A stretch of 64,000 bases of DNA from Chitinophagaceae bacterium (GCA_947446645.1 CANFHA010000008.1:62001-126000), one strand, 5' to 3'. Shown: positions 35,276 to 45,927, counted from the first letter of the stretch. The notes: a model not told the origin generated them from the letters alone. Translations and numbers: made by a program.

Positions 35276-38200
35276 TTAATGTACCAGTGTTACTTTGGTA
35301 ACATCATATTTAACGCTGCCATTGCTCAGCTTCATAATGAACATTGCACCATTAAGCTCAGCAGGTACGTTCACCTTTACGTTATTGATGCCCTGTACTG
35401 CATGTATTGCCTGCCTGTATGCTACCCTGCCTGCTACATCAGTAAGCTCAAGTGTCAGATCTTCATCCTGCTCTGCACCAAACCTGCACTGGAAAGGACC
35501 ATTTGCCGGATTTGGCATAACAGAAACTTTCTTAGAATGAAGCGCTGTGACGCTTGGCACTACTGTTGTAGAGAACGCCTGGTTGTCAGCAAAGAATGTC
35601 ATGTTAGTAGGATCCTTGTACTGGAAGGTATATACTACTGCTGTTACGTCACCTGCATTCAATACGCTGCCCAGATTGTCTGAAGCGAAATCATCGAAGC
35701 TAACCTGGTAGTTCTTTGTGCCTGTAGCATCAAGTTCCATTGTTGTATAGAACTGGTCGTTCCAGTTAGTGATACCGTCCCTTACAAGTGTGATCCTTAC
35801 TTTGCCTTCGCCTTTTGCAAGGAATTTAAAGGAATGATATGCAGAGAGATCAACCTTGTCTTCGCCTGATGTTACAAACTTCCATACCGATGCATAGCCT
35901 ATTGCGTTGCCGGTCAGTGTTACGTTACGATACAGCGGATATTCTCCATCTACATATACTCTGCTGAAATTGTTGTCCGGCTTCATGCTGGCACCCGGAT
36001 CGGCATCAAGGCTCCAGTTACCATCAGCCATATAAATATCATCAACCAGCGTATCGTTTACATACAGGTGGCCCTGGTATTCATATCCGTCATAGATAGG
36101 AATGTTGAAATTATTTGCGGTACCTGTACCTATTGTGAAAGGTATTACCAGCGAATCAACACCAGAATTTTCGTTCCTTCTTTCTTCAAAGATGATTTTG
36201 CTGTTAGCGGTTGGTTCTGTGCTGGTAATTGCGAGGTTAAGGAAACCCTTATCTCTTTTACCTGCTGCAATGTAAGCAGATGGTACTATCAGATTATTAT
36301 CAACCTGCTGAACCGGCATAACTGCTGCGAGATTAGCCAGGATGTCTTTAGCAAGCATCTCTGTATGCTCTGGTGATGCAGCCCAAACCTGGAAGTTAAA
36401 TACTGAATCATCAGCGCTGTACTCAGATATCAGCCATTTGCTCTGAAGATTGAAGTGGCTGCTGCCAGCAGACTTGCCTGCCGAGAATGCAATACAATAT
36501 TCTATTGTACCGTTCTGCTGCTGCAATGCGAATTCAATAAATTTGTTGCCCTGAATTTCTACGATATCCGTAGACAATAATTTGGCACCGCGGAAACGGT
36601 CGCAGATAGACTTTGTATGATTGTAAGGCTTGCCAGTAGTGGTGATAGCCAGTACTACTGCCTTTGCAAGGTTGTTATTCTCATAATCTACCGAAAACAC
36701 ATCTACCGCTGAAGTAAGCGAGGTTATGTCTGTAGGTGTGCTGATCTTTGGTGTTGTAGATGCATCAAGACTTGCTGGCGTAAAGCGCTGTATTGTATTG
36801 CCGTATCCGCTGGTAGTTCTTGAGGCACTATGTCCGCCCTTGTGGAAAACAGGCATCTTGTTGTAATCGTTCTTTGTATTAACGCTGTTCTTTACGTTGT
36901 TAATGGTTCTGCGACTTACAAGGTCGCCGAGGCTTACGCTCTCAAGACCGCCGCCACCGCCACCACTTACGCTATCACAGATCACCCTTACCTTATGGTA
37001 TGATGTAAATGTGCAACCTCCAGGGTGGTGAGTTACCTGCTGTGCTACCACATATCCACCTATAGATGAGTATGTCTTGGTAGGATTAATTGCTGTAGAG
37101 TGAGTACCATCACCAAAGTCCCAGCTATACGTATTGCCGGTGGATGGTGTAGCAGATGTAAATGCGAAGCTGTTACCTGTGAGCTGCTGTATAGAATCAT
37201 TTACTGTAAAGTCATGGACCGGATCAGGATTAACAACTAACGTGTGCATAATGCTGTCGGCACCACCGGCGCCTGTTGCTTTAAACCAAACGTTGTATGT
37301 ACCTGTAGCAGAATAAACTTTAATGGGATTTTTAGCTGTAGAGGTCGTACGGTCGCCAAAATTCCAATGATAAGTAAATGGTCCTACGCCAACCGCGCTG
37401 CCGTTGAAAACAAAGATGTTACCTGAAAGACATTCGTTATAGCTGCAAACGTCATAAGAAGCAACTGTATTAATGCTGCCAACACCGCATCCATCAATTG
37501 AAGGATGGAAAGGTGCATGATGACACTGGCCTGCGCCATGGTGGAATGAATGGCATACTACCTGGCCTTCTATAACAGATGTATTAACTGTTTTATGAAC
37601 ATCGCAACCAGGGGCAAATACGGTTCCTTCAATTGCGCCAGAACCTTCTACATTCAGTGTTGTACAGTTATGGAAGTTATACAAAATGTAAGATGCCTCG
37701 GCGAAACCTGCACCTGACTGGTTGCACACATTCCAGGTAAATGCACCGGGTGCATTTACGTTCACGATAAGAACGTGCGAAGCATCAGCATGCACACCAT
37801 ATGCCAGCTGATGTATGTTATTTAGATCGCTGGCATTGATGTTAAGAATGTTGACACCAGAATGCAGATTGATAACAATATTGCCGGGAAGGCCTGTATG
37901 CGACGAAAGCACATTACCGATAGAGTCGGTAATGTCGGCATTGTCTGATAACCCAGCCAGGTCAGTAGCGTTTGCCTGCATCAGCGCAAATGCTGAAGGG
38001 AAATCGATTACATCTGTCTGGTTTACCGGGTTTACGCTGCCACTTACACCAAGATCTGCAGCTGTCACCACCATATTGATACGTGGCGTAGCACCGTAGT
38101 CTGAAGCAGAAGTAATACGTATAGGCGAGTAACTGCCGCTCATGTCTGTATACCATACAGCCGATCCGGTGCAGTCACCTATTTTTACATAGCCGTTCTG

Positions 38201-38494
38201 ATTTACCGTTAACAGGCCCGTGCCGTAGTTTACCCTGCCGCCTACTACCAGCGACACGGGCACACCATGCACCGTAAATGATCCGGGCACCGCAGTGGAT
38301 ACATTATATACACCACCGATGGTGAGGTCTCCACCCACAGCAACCGGACCTTCTGTCTGGTTGTCAATGAGATTAGCTCCCGTTTGTGTGAACACATTAA
38401 AGCCCTGAGCTGGTGCCACCGGATTCTGAGCAAATGCTCCCGAAGCACTAAACAACAAAGCAAATAAACAACTTAGGGGTAACTTTCTTTTCAT
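35276..38494 (-). CDS. T9SS surface protein with choice-of-anchor A and PKD domains
   Basis: The 1072-residue protein has a signal peptide (MKRKLPLSCLFALLFSASGAFA, then QNPV). The first 300 residues (AQGFNVFTQTGANLID, then a beta-helix-like part) match the choice-of-anchor A domain. Two PKD domains follow (YHWNFGDRTTSTAKNP and YSWDFGDGTHSTAINP), then a glycine-rich linker, a large unassigned part and a C-terminal T9SS sorting tail with MPNPANGPFQCRF and the end VTKVTLVH. It should be exported and attached to the cell surface. The start is ATG 38494. Confidence 0.85.
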   Translation of the reverse strand: MKRKLPLSCLFALLFSASGAFAQNPVAPAQGFNVFTQTGANLIDNQTEGPVAVGGDLTIGGVYNVSTAVPGSFTVHGVPVSLVVGGRVNYGTGLLTVNQNGYVKIGDCTGSAVWYTDMSGSYSPIRITSASDYGATPRINMVVTAADLGVSGSVNPVNQTDVIDFPSAFALMQANATDLAGLSDNADITDSIGNVLSSHTGLPGNIVINLHSGVNILNINASDLNNIHQLAYGVHADASHVLIVNVNAPGAFTWNVCNQSGAGFAEASYILYNFHNCTTLNVEGSGAIEGTVFAPGCDVHKTVNTSVIEGQVVCHSFHHGAGQCHHAPFHPSIDGCGVGSINTVASYDVCSYNECLSGNIFVFNGSAVGVGPFTYHWNFGDRTTSTAKNPIKVYSATGTYNVWFKATGAGGADSIMHTLVVNPDPVHDFTVNDSIQQLTGNSFAFTSATPSTGNTYSWDFGDGTHSTAINPTKTYSSIGGYVVAQQVTHHPGGCTFTSYHKVRVICDSVSGGGGGGLESVSLGDLVSRRTINNVKNSVNTKNDYNKMPVFHKGGHSASRTTSGYGNTIQRFTPASLDASTTPKISTPTDITSLTSAVDVFSVDYENNNLAKAVVLAITTTGKPYNHTKSICDRFRGAKLLSTDIVEIQGNKFIEFALQQQNGTIEYCIAFSAGKSAGSSHFNLQSKWLISEYSADDSVFNFQVWAASPEHTEMLAKDILANLAAVMPVQQVDNNLIVPSAYIAAGKRDKGFLNLAITSTEPTANSKIIFEERRNENSGVDSLVIPFTIGTGTANNFNIPIYDGYEYQGHLYVNDTLVDDIYMADGNWSLDADPGASMKPDNNFSRVYVDGEYPLYRNVTLTGNAIGYASVWKFVTSGEDKVDLSAYHSFKFLAKGEGKVRITLVRDGITNWNDQFYTTMELDATGTKNYQVSFDDFASDNLGSVLNAGDVTAVVYTFQYKDPTNMTFFADNQAFSTTVVPSVTALHSKKVSVMPNPANGPFQCRFGAEQDEDLTLELTDVAGRVAYRQAIHAVQGINNVKVNVPAELNGAMFIMKLSNGSVKYDVTKVTLVH

Positions 38495-38520
38495 AAATGA
38501 AAATTTAAGTGGTTTGCAAA

Positions 38521-38549
38521 TTGTTAACAACATTTGTTAACCGTTAACA
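38521..38549. promoter_or_regulatory. GTTAAC cluster upstream of the surface protein gene
   Basis: Three GTTAAC sites lie within 26 bases; TTGTTAACAA (38521-38530) and TGTTAAC-c-GTTAACA (38535-38549) are palindromes. They are 27-55 bases upstream of the start at 38494. Function is unproved. Between 38550 and 38790 I see nothing else. Confidence 0.35.
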
Positions 38550-38790
38550 TATATAAAGCTATAAACAAATTTTTAGTCTCCAGACTTTTTTCAAAAAAAT
38601 AAATGAAATAGTATATCGGCTATTAAAGTAAAACCGTACCTAATCTGTCTACACAGCAAAAAACTTTTGAAAAGCCATGTAGCATGGGCTTTCAGGCAAT
38701 TTGCATAAGTAGTTATCCACACCTTACTAAGATAACGAAACAAAAATAATGATTTATTTCCATAAATGGAATAGGTTTAACAAATAGATA

Positions 38791-38816
38791 AAGGGCCAGA
38801 CTCCCGCCGGGCCCTT
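38791..38816 (-). terminator. terminator of the large NHL-repeat gene
   Basis: On the minus strand AAGGGCC and GGCCCTT form a 7-bp stem with a 12-base loop, followed by a T-rich stretch, 19 bases after the stop of the gene ending at 38835. Confidence 0.7.
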
Positions 38817-38834
38817 TTAACCATTTGATAGGGG

Positions 38835-41800
38835 TCATTGTACAACTAACTTAGAATTAAACGATATGTTACCGGTCCGGATGGTAACAATATAAACTCC
38901 ATCATTAAGGGTGGAAATATCCAACTGGGCTTTGGCGGAAGAAACTGCCATGTCCATTTCAGCCTTGTAGACTACCCTGCCTGCGAGATCAGTGATGGTA
39001 ACATCAGCAGTACCGATAACCTGTTGCGCCCATTGCACATCCAGCAGGCCAGATGCGGGATTAGGATAGATGCCAATGCTATTTTCATTCACCTGGCTGT
39101 TCACTTTCAGGCTGCTGTATGGGGTAATGGTACCAAGTGAGAGGTGCTGCCTGAAATTGATATCTGTGATCGTTTCACTTCCTGATGCGAGCAATACGGC
39201 ATCAGACGCAGTAGTGTAGTATTTGAATTCTTCGGGGTATATAATATAAGAACCGTTGGCCAGCCCGATAAAAGCGTAAGTCCCATCTGCACGGGTATAG
39301 GTATAGGTAACCACCTGGCCTGAGGAACTGAGCAGATAAACCAACATGCCAGCGGCCGGGGCTCCGCCGCTTGTACCCGAAATAATAAGACCGCTTATGG
39401 ACCCTGTGCCAGCCGGCACTACACCGTGTATCATTGTGATATGCTGAGTATCGGTAGCATTGGTGTGAGTGATGCTTACTGCAGTATCCCAGTAGGGAGT
39501 TGAGGAGCTATAGGTTGGCACATAGCCAGTAATACCGGGAACACCTCCCGATATCTTTGTACGAACGAGGTACGTGCCTGCAGCAACACCATTAAACTCA
39601 TAGTATGGAGTGCTGCCATCTGAACAAGCGCACATAGAGTCCATAGCTATCAATGATGTATCGGCCGGGTTGACCTGCATCAACCATACCCTGACTGTGT
39701 CTGCCGATGAGCCACCAGCAACTACATGCCCAAGAATGCGGTTTGCATTCAGCGTAACCGAAGCCGAGGAACTGCAGCCAAAAGCACCAGTACCAACCAC
39801 TGTATAGGTTGTGGTTACAACAGGATTCACAACATTTGATGCACAAGTAGTGCAGGAGAGCCCGGTAGCAGGAAGCCAGACATATGCACCTGCGCCGCTT
39901 GCACTCAGATCAATAGAACTGCTACAACCAGCTGCATTAGCTGATGCGACAACTAACGGTAACGCATATACGGTAACAAGAGCATGGGCAACGCAACCCG
40001 CGGATACTATATAACTGATAGTGTCTACCCCGGGAGCAATGCCAATGACAATACCGGAAGATGCGCCTATAGTTGCCACGGTAGCAATGCCTGGCGTGCT
40101 GCTGCTCCAGGTGCCTTCAAAGGCAATGTCGCTAAGACTTGTGTTATCGCCTACGCATAGTGCACTGACACCGGAAATAAAACCAGGTGTGCTGGTGACT
40201 GAAACGACAAGCGACGCAGAACAACCGGTAGCCAAAGTGTAGCTAATATTTGCAGTACCTGCTGATATCCCGCCTACGGTGCCATCTGCACCAATTGCAG
40301 CAGAGGCAGGAGCATCGCTGAGCCAGGTGCCACCTGCCGGCGCGGAGCTGAGCGAAGAACTGGTACCCACACAGAGCAAGCCCGGGTCCGGAATGGCGGA
40401 GGGAACGGGATTGACTGTATTAGTAGCTGCAACGTAACACCCTGTGGGCAATATGTATGATATGACGGTAGTTCCTGCTGCTAAGCCGGTCACGAGGCCG
40501 CCTGTGCCTATTGACGCAATTGCAACAGAAGAAGAGGACCACGACCCGCCAATACTGGCATCACTTAGCAGCGCACTGCTGCCAGCACAGACAGAATGAC
40601 TACCTAAAATAGTTGCGGGCAATGAATTCACCGAGACAATTTTTGTAACAGAACCAGTACCGTATTTTGTACTGGTGGTATAAGTGAGGGTATCTGATCC
40701 GGGACTTACTCCGATTACCGTATCCGCTGACATTGATGCAGTTCCATTGGAAACTGTCCATACACCACCGGAAGGAACCTGTGTGAAATTAAATTTCGAC
40801 CCGGCACAAACGCTGTTTGCACCGTATATAAGCGTTATCACATTCTCAACTGTATCGGTCATTACTACAGCATTGTCATCAAAGAAAATGCCTGCATGAT
40901 TGAAGATGGTTGTGCCATCGGTAAGGCCTCCTTTCGTCTTAATATGGAATATCAACATGCCTGTGCACTCATTATGGTGACTGCTGTCCAGGAGATCTAT
41001 ACGCGGAAAATCGAACTTTACAATATTGTGCCCGCCTGCATTATAAACAGCTGTGTTCATGACAGCAGTTGCGGCATCTATGCGCAGTGATTTTATATCT
41101 ACATTGTCAGAGAGCGTATCCATTAGGGCTATATTATGTGCAGTATCGTTACCTGTATTTTCAAAGCTGATGGTGTACTGCAATGTTGTACCGGGCAAGA
41201 TGTAGCCACCGGGCACGGCCAACATTTCATTGGGATCGTAAGATGATCTTACGGTATCTATTCTTGTAACATTGTTGTTTGTAGCGTCTGCATCGCCTGA
41301 TATGGGCGTGACAGAATAAGCAGACAGTATGGTATCGCCGGGTGTGAGCGATGCGCCCGGCACAGTAAGTGAATAGGAAATAGTGCGCGAACCGGAAGCC
41401 GCAGATAACGCCGATAAATTCCAGGTAACTGTATTACCCACAACGGTGGCAGGCGAGGGCACCGAACCATCAAAAACGTACTTTGGATTAATGTTCATGG
41501 TCACCACAGCATCTTCTGCAGTGCAATAGCTATTGGTAACCAGTATAGTGCCGGAAGCAACGTGCGCACCTGCAATTGCACTTGTATTTAATGCAAGATC
41601 AAAGCCGCTGGCTGCAGAGCAATTGAATCCGAGGTATTTGGTAGTGATATTATAGCTCAGTGAACTGATGGAATCCGTAATAATACCGCTGCCTGCACAG
41701 GTAAACATCAATCCCGGAGGGCCGGACAATACCCTGAAATTGTAGACGTCACCAGGTATACCATACGCATTGTAGTAGATGCCGCTGGTGGCTGACAGGG

Positions 41801-43268
41801 TATCAACCGGTACACTGTTTGAATCAATTTCCACCAGCAAGGGAAAATAATTATACAGCTCAGTACTGTCTTTTGAGCAGTTACTATTAGCATCGAGGTA
41901 GAACCTTACATCAAAAGTTCTGCATAGCAGGTAATTGTATGAAAAATCGATCGAATCTAATACAGCTGCACCATTCATCAACAATTCCTTGATGGTATAA
42001 GTGCCTGCACTGGCATAGCTATGCGAAACGCTTACATAGGACTGCGGCGATGCCGGCAGCAGTGAACTGGTGTCAGCGGTGCCATCGCCGAAATAGGCAA
42101 TGACTGCAGATGCCAGGGGGCTGGTGGTTAACGTAGATAACGTTATGCCGCTGCAGGTACCACTTTTAAAAATGGAAAAGCTGTCTGCGATGAAATCAGG
42201 CGTAAGCGAAATTTTACGGATCACATAGTTGTTTACATCAGAGACATAGAGATCGCGGTAACGGTACAGCACCGCAGCATAAGGTGAACTGAAAGAAGCC
42301 AGAGTTGCAGGACCGCCATCACCAGAAAATCCACGGGAATAATTTCCTGCTATGGTAGAAATATTACCGGCTGCGTTTATCTTTCTTATGCCAGAAACGG
42401 GAACAGACAGGTCGCTGCCATCTGTTATGTACACATTGCCGGAACTATCTGCCAATATGTGAAACGCTTCTGAAATTGATGCAGCAGTGGCTGCGCCGCC
42501 GTCGCCAGAATAACCTGTTGTACCATTTCCTGCAACAGTAGTGATCACACCGGCAGTATCAATTTTTCTTAACCTGGAATTACCAAAGTCTCCCACGTAC
42601 AGATTTCCTAATGGATCAACACAAAGCGTAGAAGGATAGAGCAGTGATGCTGCAGTAGCAGGTCCACCATCTCCGTCAAATCCACCGACGTCCAGTGATG
42701 GGAACCCGGCAATAGTAGAAATAATACCGGCAGTATCTATTTTTCGTATCACAGATGCAGAATTATCTGCGAGATATATGTTTCCTTTAAAATCACGGGC
42801 TACACCATAAACTGTTTCGATGGATGCACTGCTTGCAGGACCACCGTCTCCACCAGCCCACGAAAGACCATTAATACCCGCAATTTTAGCAATAATTCCT
42901 GTTGAAGTATTGACCTTGCGGATAACATTGTTGGCATCATCTGAGAAAATAATATTGCCTTCTGCATCTACGCACATGCCTGTATTGCCATGAAGCTGTG
43001 CATTGGTTGCAGGACCGCCATTCCCGCTATAACCAGCAACGCCAGTGCCAGCCACAACAGTAATTATTCCTGAGCGGTCAATTTTCTTAATCATGTTACA
43101 ATCTGCACAAGCATAATAAATATTACCTGCCGTGTCAATAGTCATGTGGAGTGGCGCTTCTCCCCCTGGCATGGTAACATATGTGCTTACTACCCCCTGG
43201 CCGAAACACACTGACGCAACCAGCAACAGCCAGGCAACAATGGGTAATAAAAAAACTCGTTTCTTCAT
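38835..43268 (-). CDS. T9SS surface protein with NHL repeats and Ig-like domains
   Basis: The 1477-residue protein starts with a signal peptide (MKKRVFLLPIVAWLLLVASVCFG). About five NHL repeats with G-D-G-G-P-A-T follow in the first 360 residues. A DUF11-like region (YDPNEMLAVPGGYILPG, then SFENTGNDTAHNIALMDTLS) comes next, then tandem Ig-like repeats of about 75 residues (GTWSSSTPG type), and the C-terminal T9SS tail (YPNPASGLLDV ... LVVQ). It should be secreted to the cell surface. A GTG nine bases upstream of ATG 43268 is an alternative start. Confidence 0.87.
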   Translation of the reverse strand: MKKRVFLLPIVAWLLLVASVCFGQGVVSTYVTMPGGEAPLHMTIDTAGNIYYACADCNMIKKIDRSGIITVVAGTGVAGYSGNGGPATNAQLHGNTGMCVDAEGNIIFSDDANNVIRKVNTSTGIIAKIAGINGLSWAGGDGGPASSASIETVYGVARDFKGNIYLADNSASVIRKIDTAGIISTIAGFPSLDVGGFDGDGGPATAASLLYPSTLCVDPLGNLYVGDFGNSRLRKIDTAGVITTVAGNGTTGYSGDGGAATAASISEAFHILADSSGNVYITDGSDLSVPVSGIRKINAAGNISTIAGNYSRGFSGDGGPATLASFSSPYAAVLYRYRDLYVSDVNNYVIRKISLTPDFIADSFSIFKSGTCSGITLSTLTTSPLASAVIAYFGDGTADTSSLLPASPQSYVSVSHSYASAGTYTIKELLMNGAAVLDSIDFSYNYLLCRTFDVRFYLDANSNCSKDSTELYNYFPLLVEIDSNSVPVDTLSATSGIYYNAYGIPGDVYNFRVLSGPPGLMFTCAGSGIITDSISSLSYNITTKYLGFNCSAASGFDLALNTSAIAGAHVASGTILVTNSYCTAEDAVVTMNINPKYVFDGSVPSPATVVGNTVTWNLSALSAASGSRTISYSLTVPGASLTPGDTILSAYSVTPISGDADATNNNVTRIDTVRSSYDPNEMLAVPGGYILPGTTLQYTISFENTGNDTAHNIALMDTLSDNVDIKSLRIDAATAVMNTAVYNAGGHNIVKFDFPRIDLLDSSHHNECTGMLIFHIKTKGGLTDGTTIFNHAGIFFDDNAVVMTDTVENVITLIYGANSVCAGSKFNFTQVPSGGVWTVSNGTASMSADTVIGVSPGSDTLTYTTSTKYGTGSVTKIVSVNSLPATILGSHSVCAGSSALLSDASIGGSWSSSSVAIASIGTGGLVTGLAAGTTVISYILPTGCYVAATNTVNPVPSAIPDPGLLCVGTSSSLSSAPAGGTWLSDAPASAAIGADGTVGGISAGTANISYTLATGCSASLVVSVTSTPGFISGVSALCVGDNTSLSDIAFEGTWSSSTPGIATVATIGASSGIVIGIAPGVDTISYIVSAGCVAHALVTVYALPLVVASANAAGCSSSIDLSASGAGAYVWLPATGLSCTTCASNVVNPVVTTTYTVVGTGAFGCSSSASVTLNANRILGHVVAGGSSADTVRVWLMQVNPADTSLIAMDSMCACSDGSTPYYEFNGVAAGTYLVRTKISGGVPGITGYVPTYSSSTPYWDTAVSITHTNATDTQHITMIHGVVPAGTGSISGLIISGTSGGAPAAGMLVYLLSSSGQVVTYTYTRADGTYAFIGLANGSYIIYPEEFKYYTTASDAVLLASGSETITDINFRQHLSLGTITPYSSLKVNSQVNENSIGIYPNPASGLLDVQWAQQVIGTADVTITDLAGRVVYKAEMDMAVSSAKAQLDISTLNDGVYIVTIRTGNISFNSKLVVQ

Positions 43269-43378
43269 GACATACACTTTTGTAGAGACAACGGAATAGG
43301 GCCTTTCATAGGTTTTGGGTTTATGCGTTACTTATAAGGCGTATTATTATAAATAAATGTTAGTACTCTGTTCAATTT

Positions 43379-45892
43379 TTACTTGTCTATTTTTGTTACC
43401 TGCTTTGATTTTACTTTCCTTCCACTGGCATCATACACGGTCAGCAGGTATACCCCGGCGGGTAAGCTGCTCATATCCAGGCTGTTGGTATTTTCCGCTA
43501 ACAGCACCACCCTGCCGTCTGCCGTCGCTACCCGCACCGTTGTTTTATCGCACCATATTACATATTCAGTGCCCCACACCGGGTTTGGGTACAGCTCCAG
43601 GTCATCTGGCAAGCAGCCCGGGTAGTTATAGGGCTGCGATGCCACACGACACCCGAGCGAACTGGTTACTACAACGCCGTATTCACCGCTGCCCGTTACC
43701 GTGAAAGAATCGGATATTGCTCCGGCCACAGCGGTACCGCCCATAATCCACTGATAACCGGCATAACTGTCTTGTCTCCATAAAACGTTTTCTTTGCGTC
43801 TGATTGCCGGCACTTCAGGTAATGGGTTCACAGTTATCTCCATGGCGGCCATTGCTATGCCACATGTATTGCTGATGCTATACCGTATGCTATCCGCACC
43901 GGGCGACACGCCCAATACAATTCCGGTCTGCAGGTCCACCGTTGCTATTACCTCAAAGTCTGAGCTCCAGGTACCGAGTACCAGGCCTCCGTCCATAGCC
44001 ACCTGGGCACCTACGCACACATTGCCAGGCCCCGATATAACCGGCAGCTGTGGGAAGGTATCAACATGTACAATAAAGAAGGTGGTATCAGCACAGGCAG
44101 CATTGCTCACTACATACAATATTTCACCGATTCCGGGATCTTCGGCCGTTACTTTACCCTCATTTACGGTAGCTACTGCATTTACGCTGGCCCATATACC
44201 TCCGGCTTTAGCATCTGTGAGTATTAATGTGTCGCCAATACAAACTGAAGATGAACCTGTTATAGAGCCGGCATCTGGTACGGCATATACCTGTATCACG
44301 CTTATGGCGGTATCTGCACTGCAGCCATTGCTTATCGTATACAGCACCGTGTCCACACCTGGGGATGCACCAGTTACAGTGGCAATATTACCGCTGGCTG
44401 AAAGATGAAGACTGGTGTTACTACAGGCCCATGTGCCCCCCATAAGGTTGTCACTGAGCGAAATTGCCGCCCCCACGCAAGTAGCATCTGTACCGCTTAT
44501 TCTACCTGCACTGGTTATGATCGGTGATACAGAGATAGTCACTATGGTAGTATCTGCCAGCGCTCCATTTGTTACGCGCACCGTAAAATTATCGCTGCCC
44601 AGGTAACTTGCTGCCGGTCTGTATGACATATCGTGCGGCACCAGGCTATTGCCGGTAGATAGCGTATCGTAAGACGCATCAAGATCGCCATGCAGCGGTG
44701 CAGTAACTACACTCCAGCTGTCCGACACCCCTGCTGTATAATCTCTGATGGCCAAAGCAGTATCAAGTGATCGTAGCAGGTCCTGGCAGGCGTTCAGGGT
44801 TTGGTTGTGCCCGTGCGTAAAAGATAATAGTGGTGTCAGCCGGACTTTACGGACCCGTACATTATCAAGGTCAGCAATATAGATGCCGCCATTGTCATCT
44901 CCGCACACTGATAGAGGGCGGTAAAGAAGTGCGTTCACGGCAAGCCCTTCGTCACCTCCAAAAGCAGCAGTGCCCGCGCCAGCCATTGTACCTATAGTGC
45001 CACCTGCACTCACCTTTCTTATGCGATTGTTTTTACAGTCGGCAATAAACAGTTCACCGCTGCCATTTACGTATGCGCCTGTAGGCAGGTTTAGCTTAGC
45101 GGCAGTGGCAGCACTGCCATCTCCGGCATAGCCGTTCCCCGCCACAGTTACTATTAGCCCACCGGCAGCCGGATCGGCCCTGCGGATACGGTTATTCCAG
45201 GCATCGCATATATACACATAGCCTGCCGCATCCGTTGCGATACCCCATATTATTTTAAGCTGGGCTGCAGTAGCCGGGCCTCCGTCTCCACTGAACCCAC
45301 TTGCACCATTGCCGGCAATGGTGCTGATGATGCCTGAAGTGCTCACTTTGCGCACACGGTAGTTGTTAGCATCACCTATGTAGATGTTGCCCGCACCGTC
45401 TACGGCAATGCCGATTGGATTATTCAGTTTGGCGTCCGTTGCAGGCCCGCCATCGCCGTAAAAACCCGCCACACCGCTGCCGGCTACCGTGCTGACAATG
45501 CCGGAAGTATTTATTTTGCGTATTCGGTTATTCGTCTGGTCGGCTACGTATACGTTGCCCGAAGCATCGACAGCAAGCCCCCAGTTAGAACTAAGCTGAG
45601 CAGCTGTAGCGGCAATACCATCGCCATTGAAACCCGGAGTGCCCGTGCCTGCGATGGTAGTTATAATGCCACTGGTATTTACCTTCCGGATGCAATTGTT
45701 CAACTGGTCACTGATGTAGATGTTGCCCGCAGCATCTACCGCTACGCAACCTGGTGAATCAAGGGCTGCAGCGGTTGCAGGGCCATTGTCGCCATAATAT
45801 CCTGTAAGGCCATTGCCGGCCACCGTGTTTATTACTTGTGCACGAACATAAAGACCAGGAAGTGTGAGCAAGGCTATAAAAAATGTAGTCAA
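43379..45892 (-). CDS. T9SS surface protein with NHL repeats, paralogue of the previous gene
   Basis: The 837-residue protein has a signal peptide (TTFFIALLTLPGLYVRA, then QVINTVAGNG), about six NHL repeats with GDGGPATDAKL-type blocks, Ig-like repeats similar to those of the gene at 38835, and a T9SS tail (LYPNPVWGTEYV ... KSKQVTKIDK). The start is doubtful: TTG 45892 is the first standard codon and lies inside a 19-bp inverted repeat. Removing one base from the CCC at 45895-45897 would give ATG-GTA-TTG in frame, so the start may be ATG 45900 with a one-base error. Confidence 0.82.
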   Translation of the reverse strand: MTTFFIALLTLPGLYVRAQVINTVAGNGLTGYYGDNGPATAAALDSPGCVAVDAAGNIYISDQLNNCIRKVNTSGIITTIAGTGTPGFNGDGIAATAAQLSSNWGLAVDASGNVYVADQTNNRIRKINTSGIVSTVAGSGVAGFYGDGGPATDAKLNNPIGIAVDGAGNIYIGDANNYRVRKVSTSGIISTIAGNGASGFSGDGGPATAAQLKIIWGIATDAAGYVYICDAWNNRIRRADPAAGGLIVTVAGNGYAGDGSAATAAKLNLPTGAYVNGSGELFIADCKNNRIRKVSAGGTIGTMAGAGTAAFGGDEGLAVNALLYRPLSVCGDDNGGIYIADLDNVRVRKVRLTPLLSFTHGHNQTLNACQDLLRSLDTALAIRDYTAGVSDSWSVVTAPLHGDLDASYDTLSTGNSLVPHDMSYRPAASYLGSDNFTVRVTNGALADTTIVTISVSPIITSAGRISGTDATCVGAAISLSDNLMGGTWACSNTSLHLSASGNIATVTGASPGVDTVLYTISNGCSADTAISVIQVYAVPDAGSITGSSSVCIGDTLILTDAKAGGIWASVNAVATVNEGKVTAEDPGIGEILYVVSNAACADTTFFIVHVDTFPQLPVISGPGNVCVGAQVAMDGGLVLGTWSSDFEVIATVDLQTGIVLGVSPGADSIRYSISNTCGIAMAAMEITVNPLPEVPAIRRKENVLWRQDSYAGYQWIMGGTAVAGAISDSFTVTGSGEYGVVVTSSLGCRVASQPYNYPGCLPDDLELYPNPVWGTEYVIWCDKTTVRVATADGRVVLLAENTNSLDMSSLPAGVYLLTVYDASGRKVKSKQVTKIDK

Positions 45893-45927
45893 TACCCATC
45901 GTACGACAGGTATTGACTACATTTTTT
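45878..45927. repeat. perfect 19-bp inverted repeat over a start codon
   Basis: AAAAAATGTAGTCAATACC (45878-45896) and GGTATTGACTACATTTTTT (45909-45927) are perfect inverted copies around 12 bases that include TCGTACGA. On the minus strand the second arm contains the start of the 837-residue surface protein. It could be a translation-blocking hairpin or a terminator between the barrel gene and this one. Confidence 0.65.

Noticed and set aside
45878-45927. Invertible promoter site as in Bacteroides
   Set aside because: Only 12 bases lie between the arms, far too few for an invertible promoter segment, and no recombinase gene is near.
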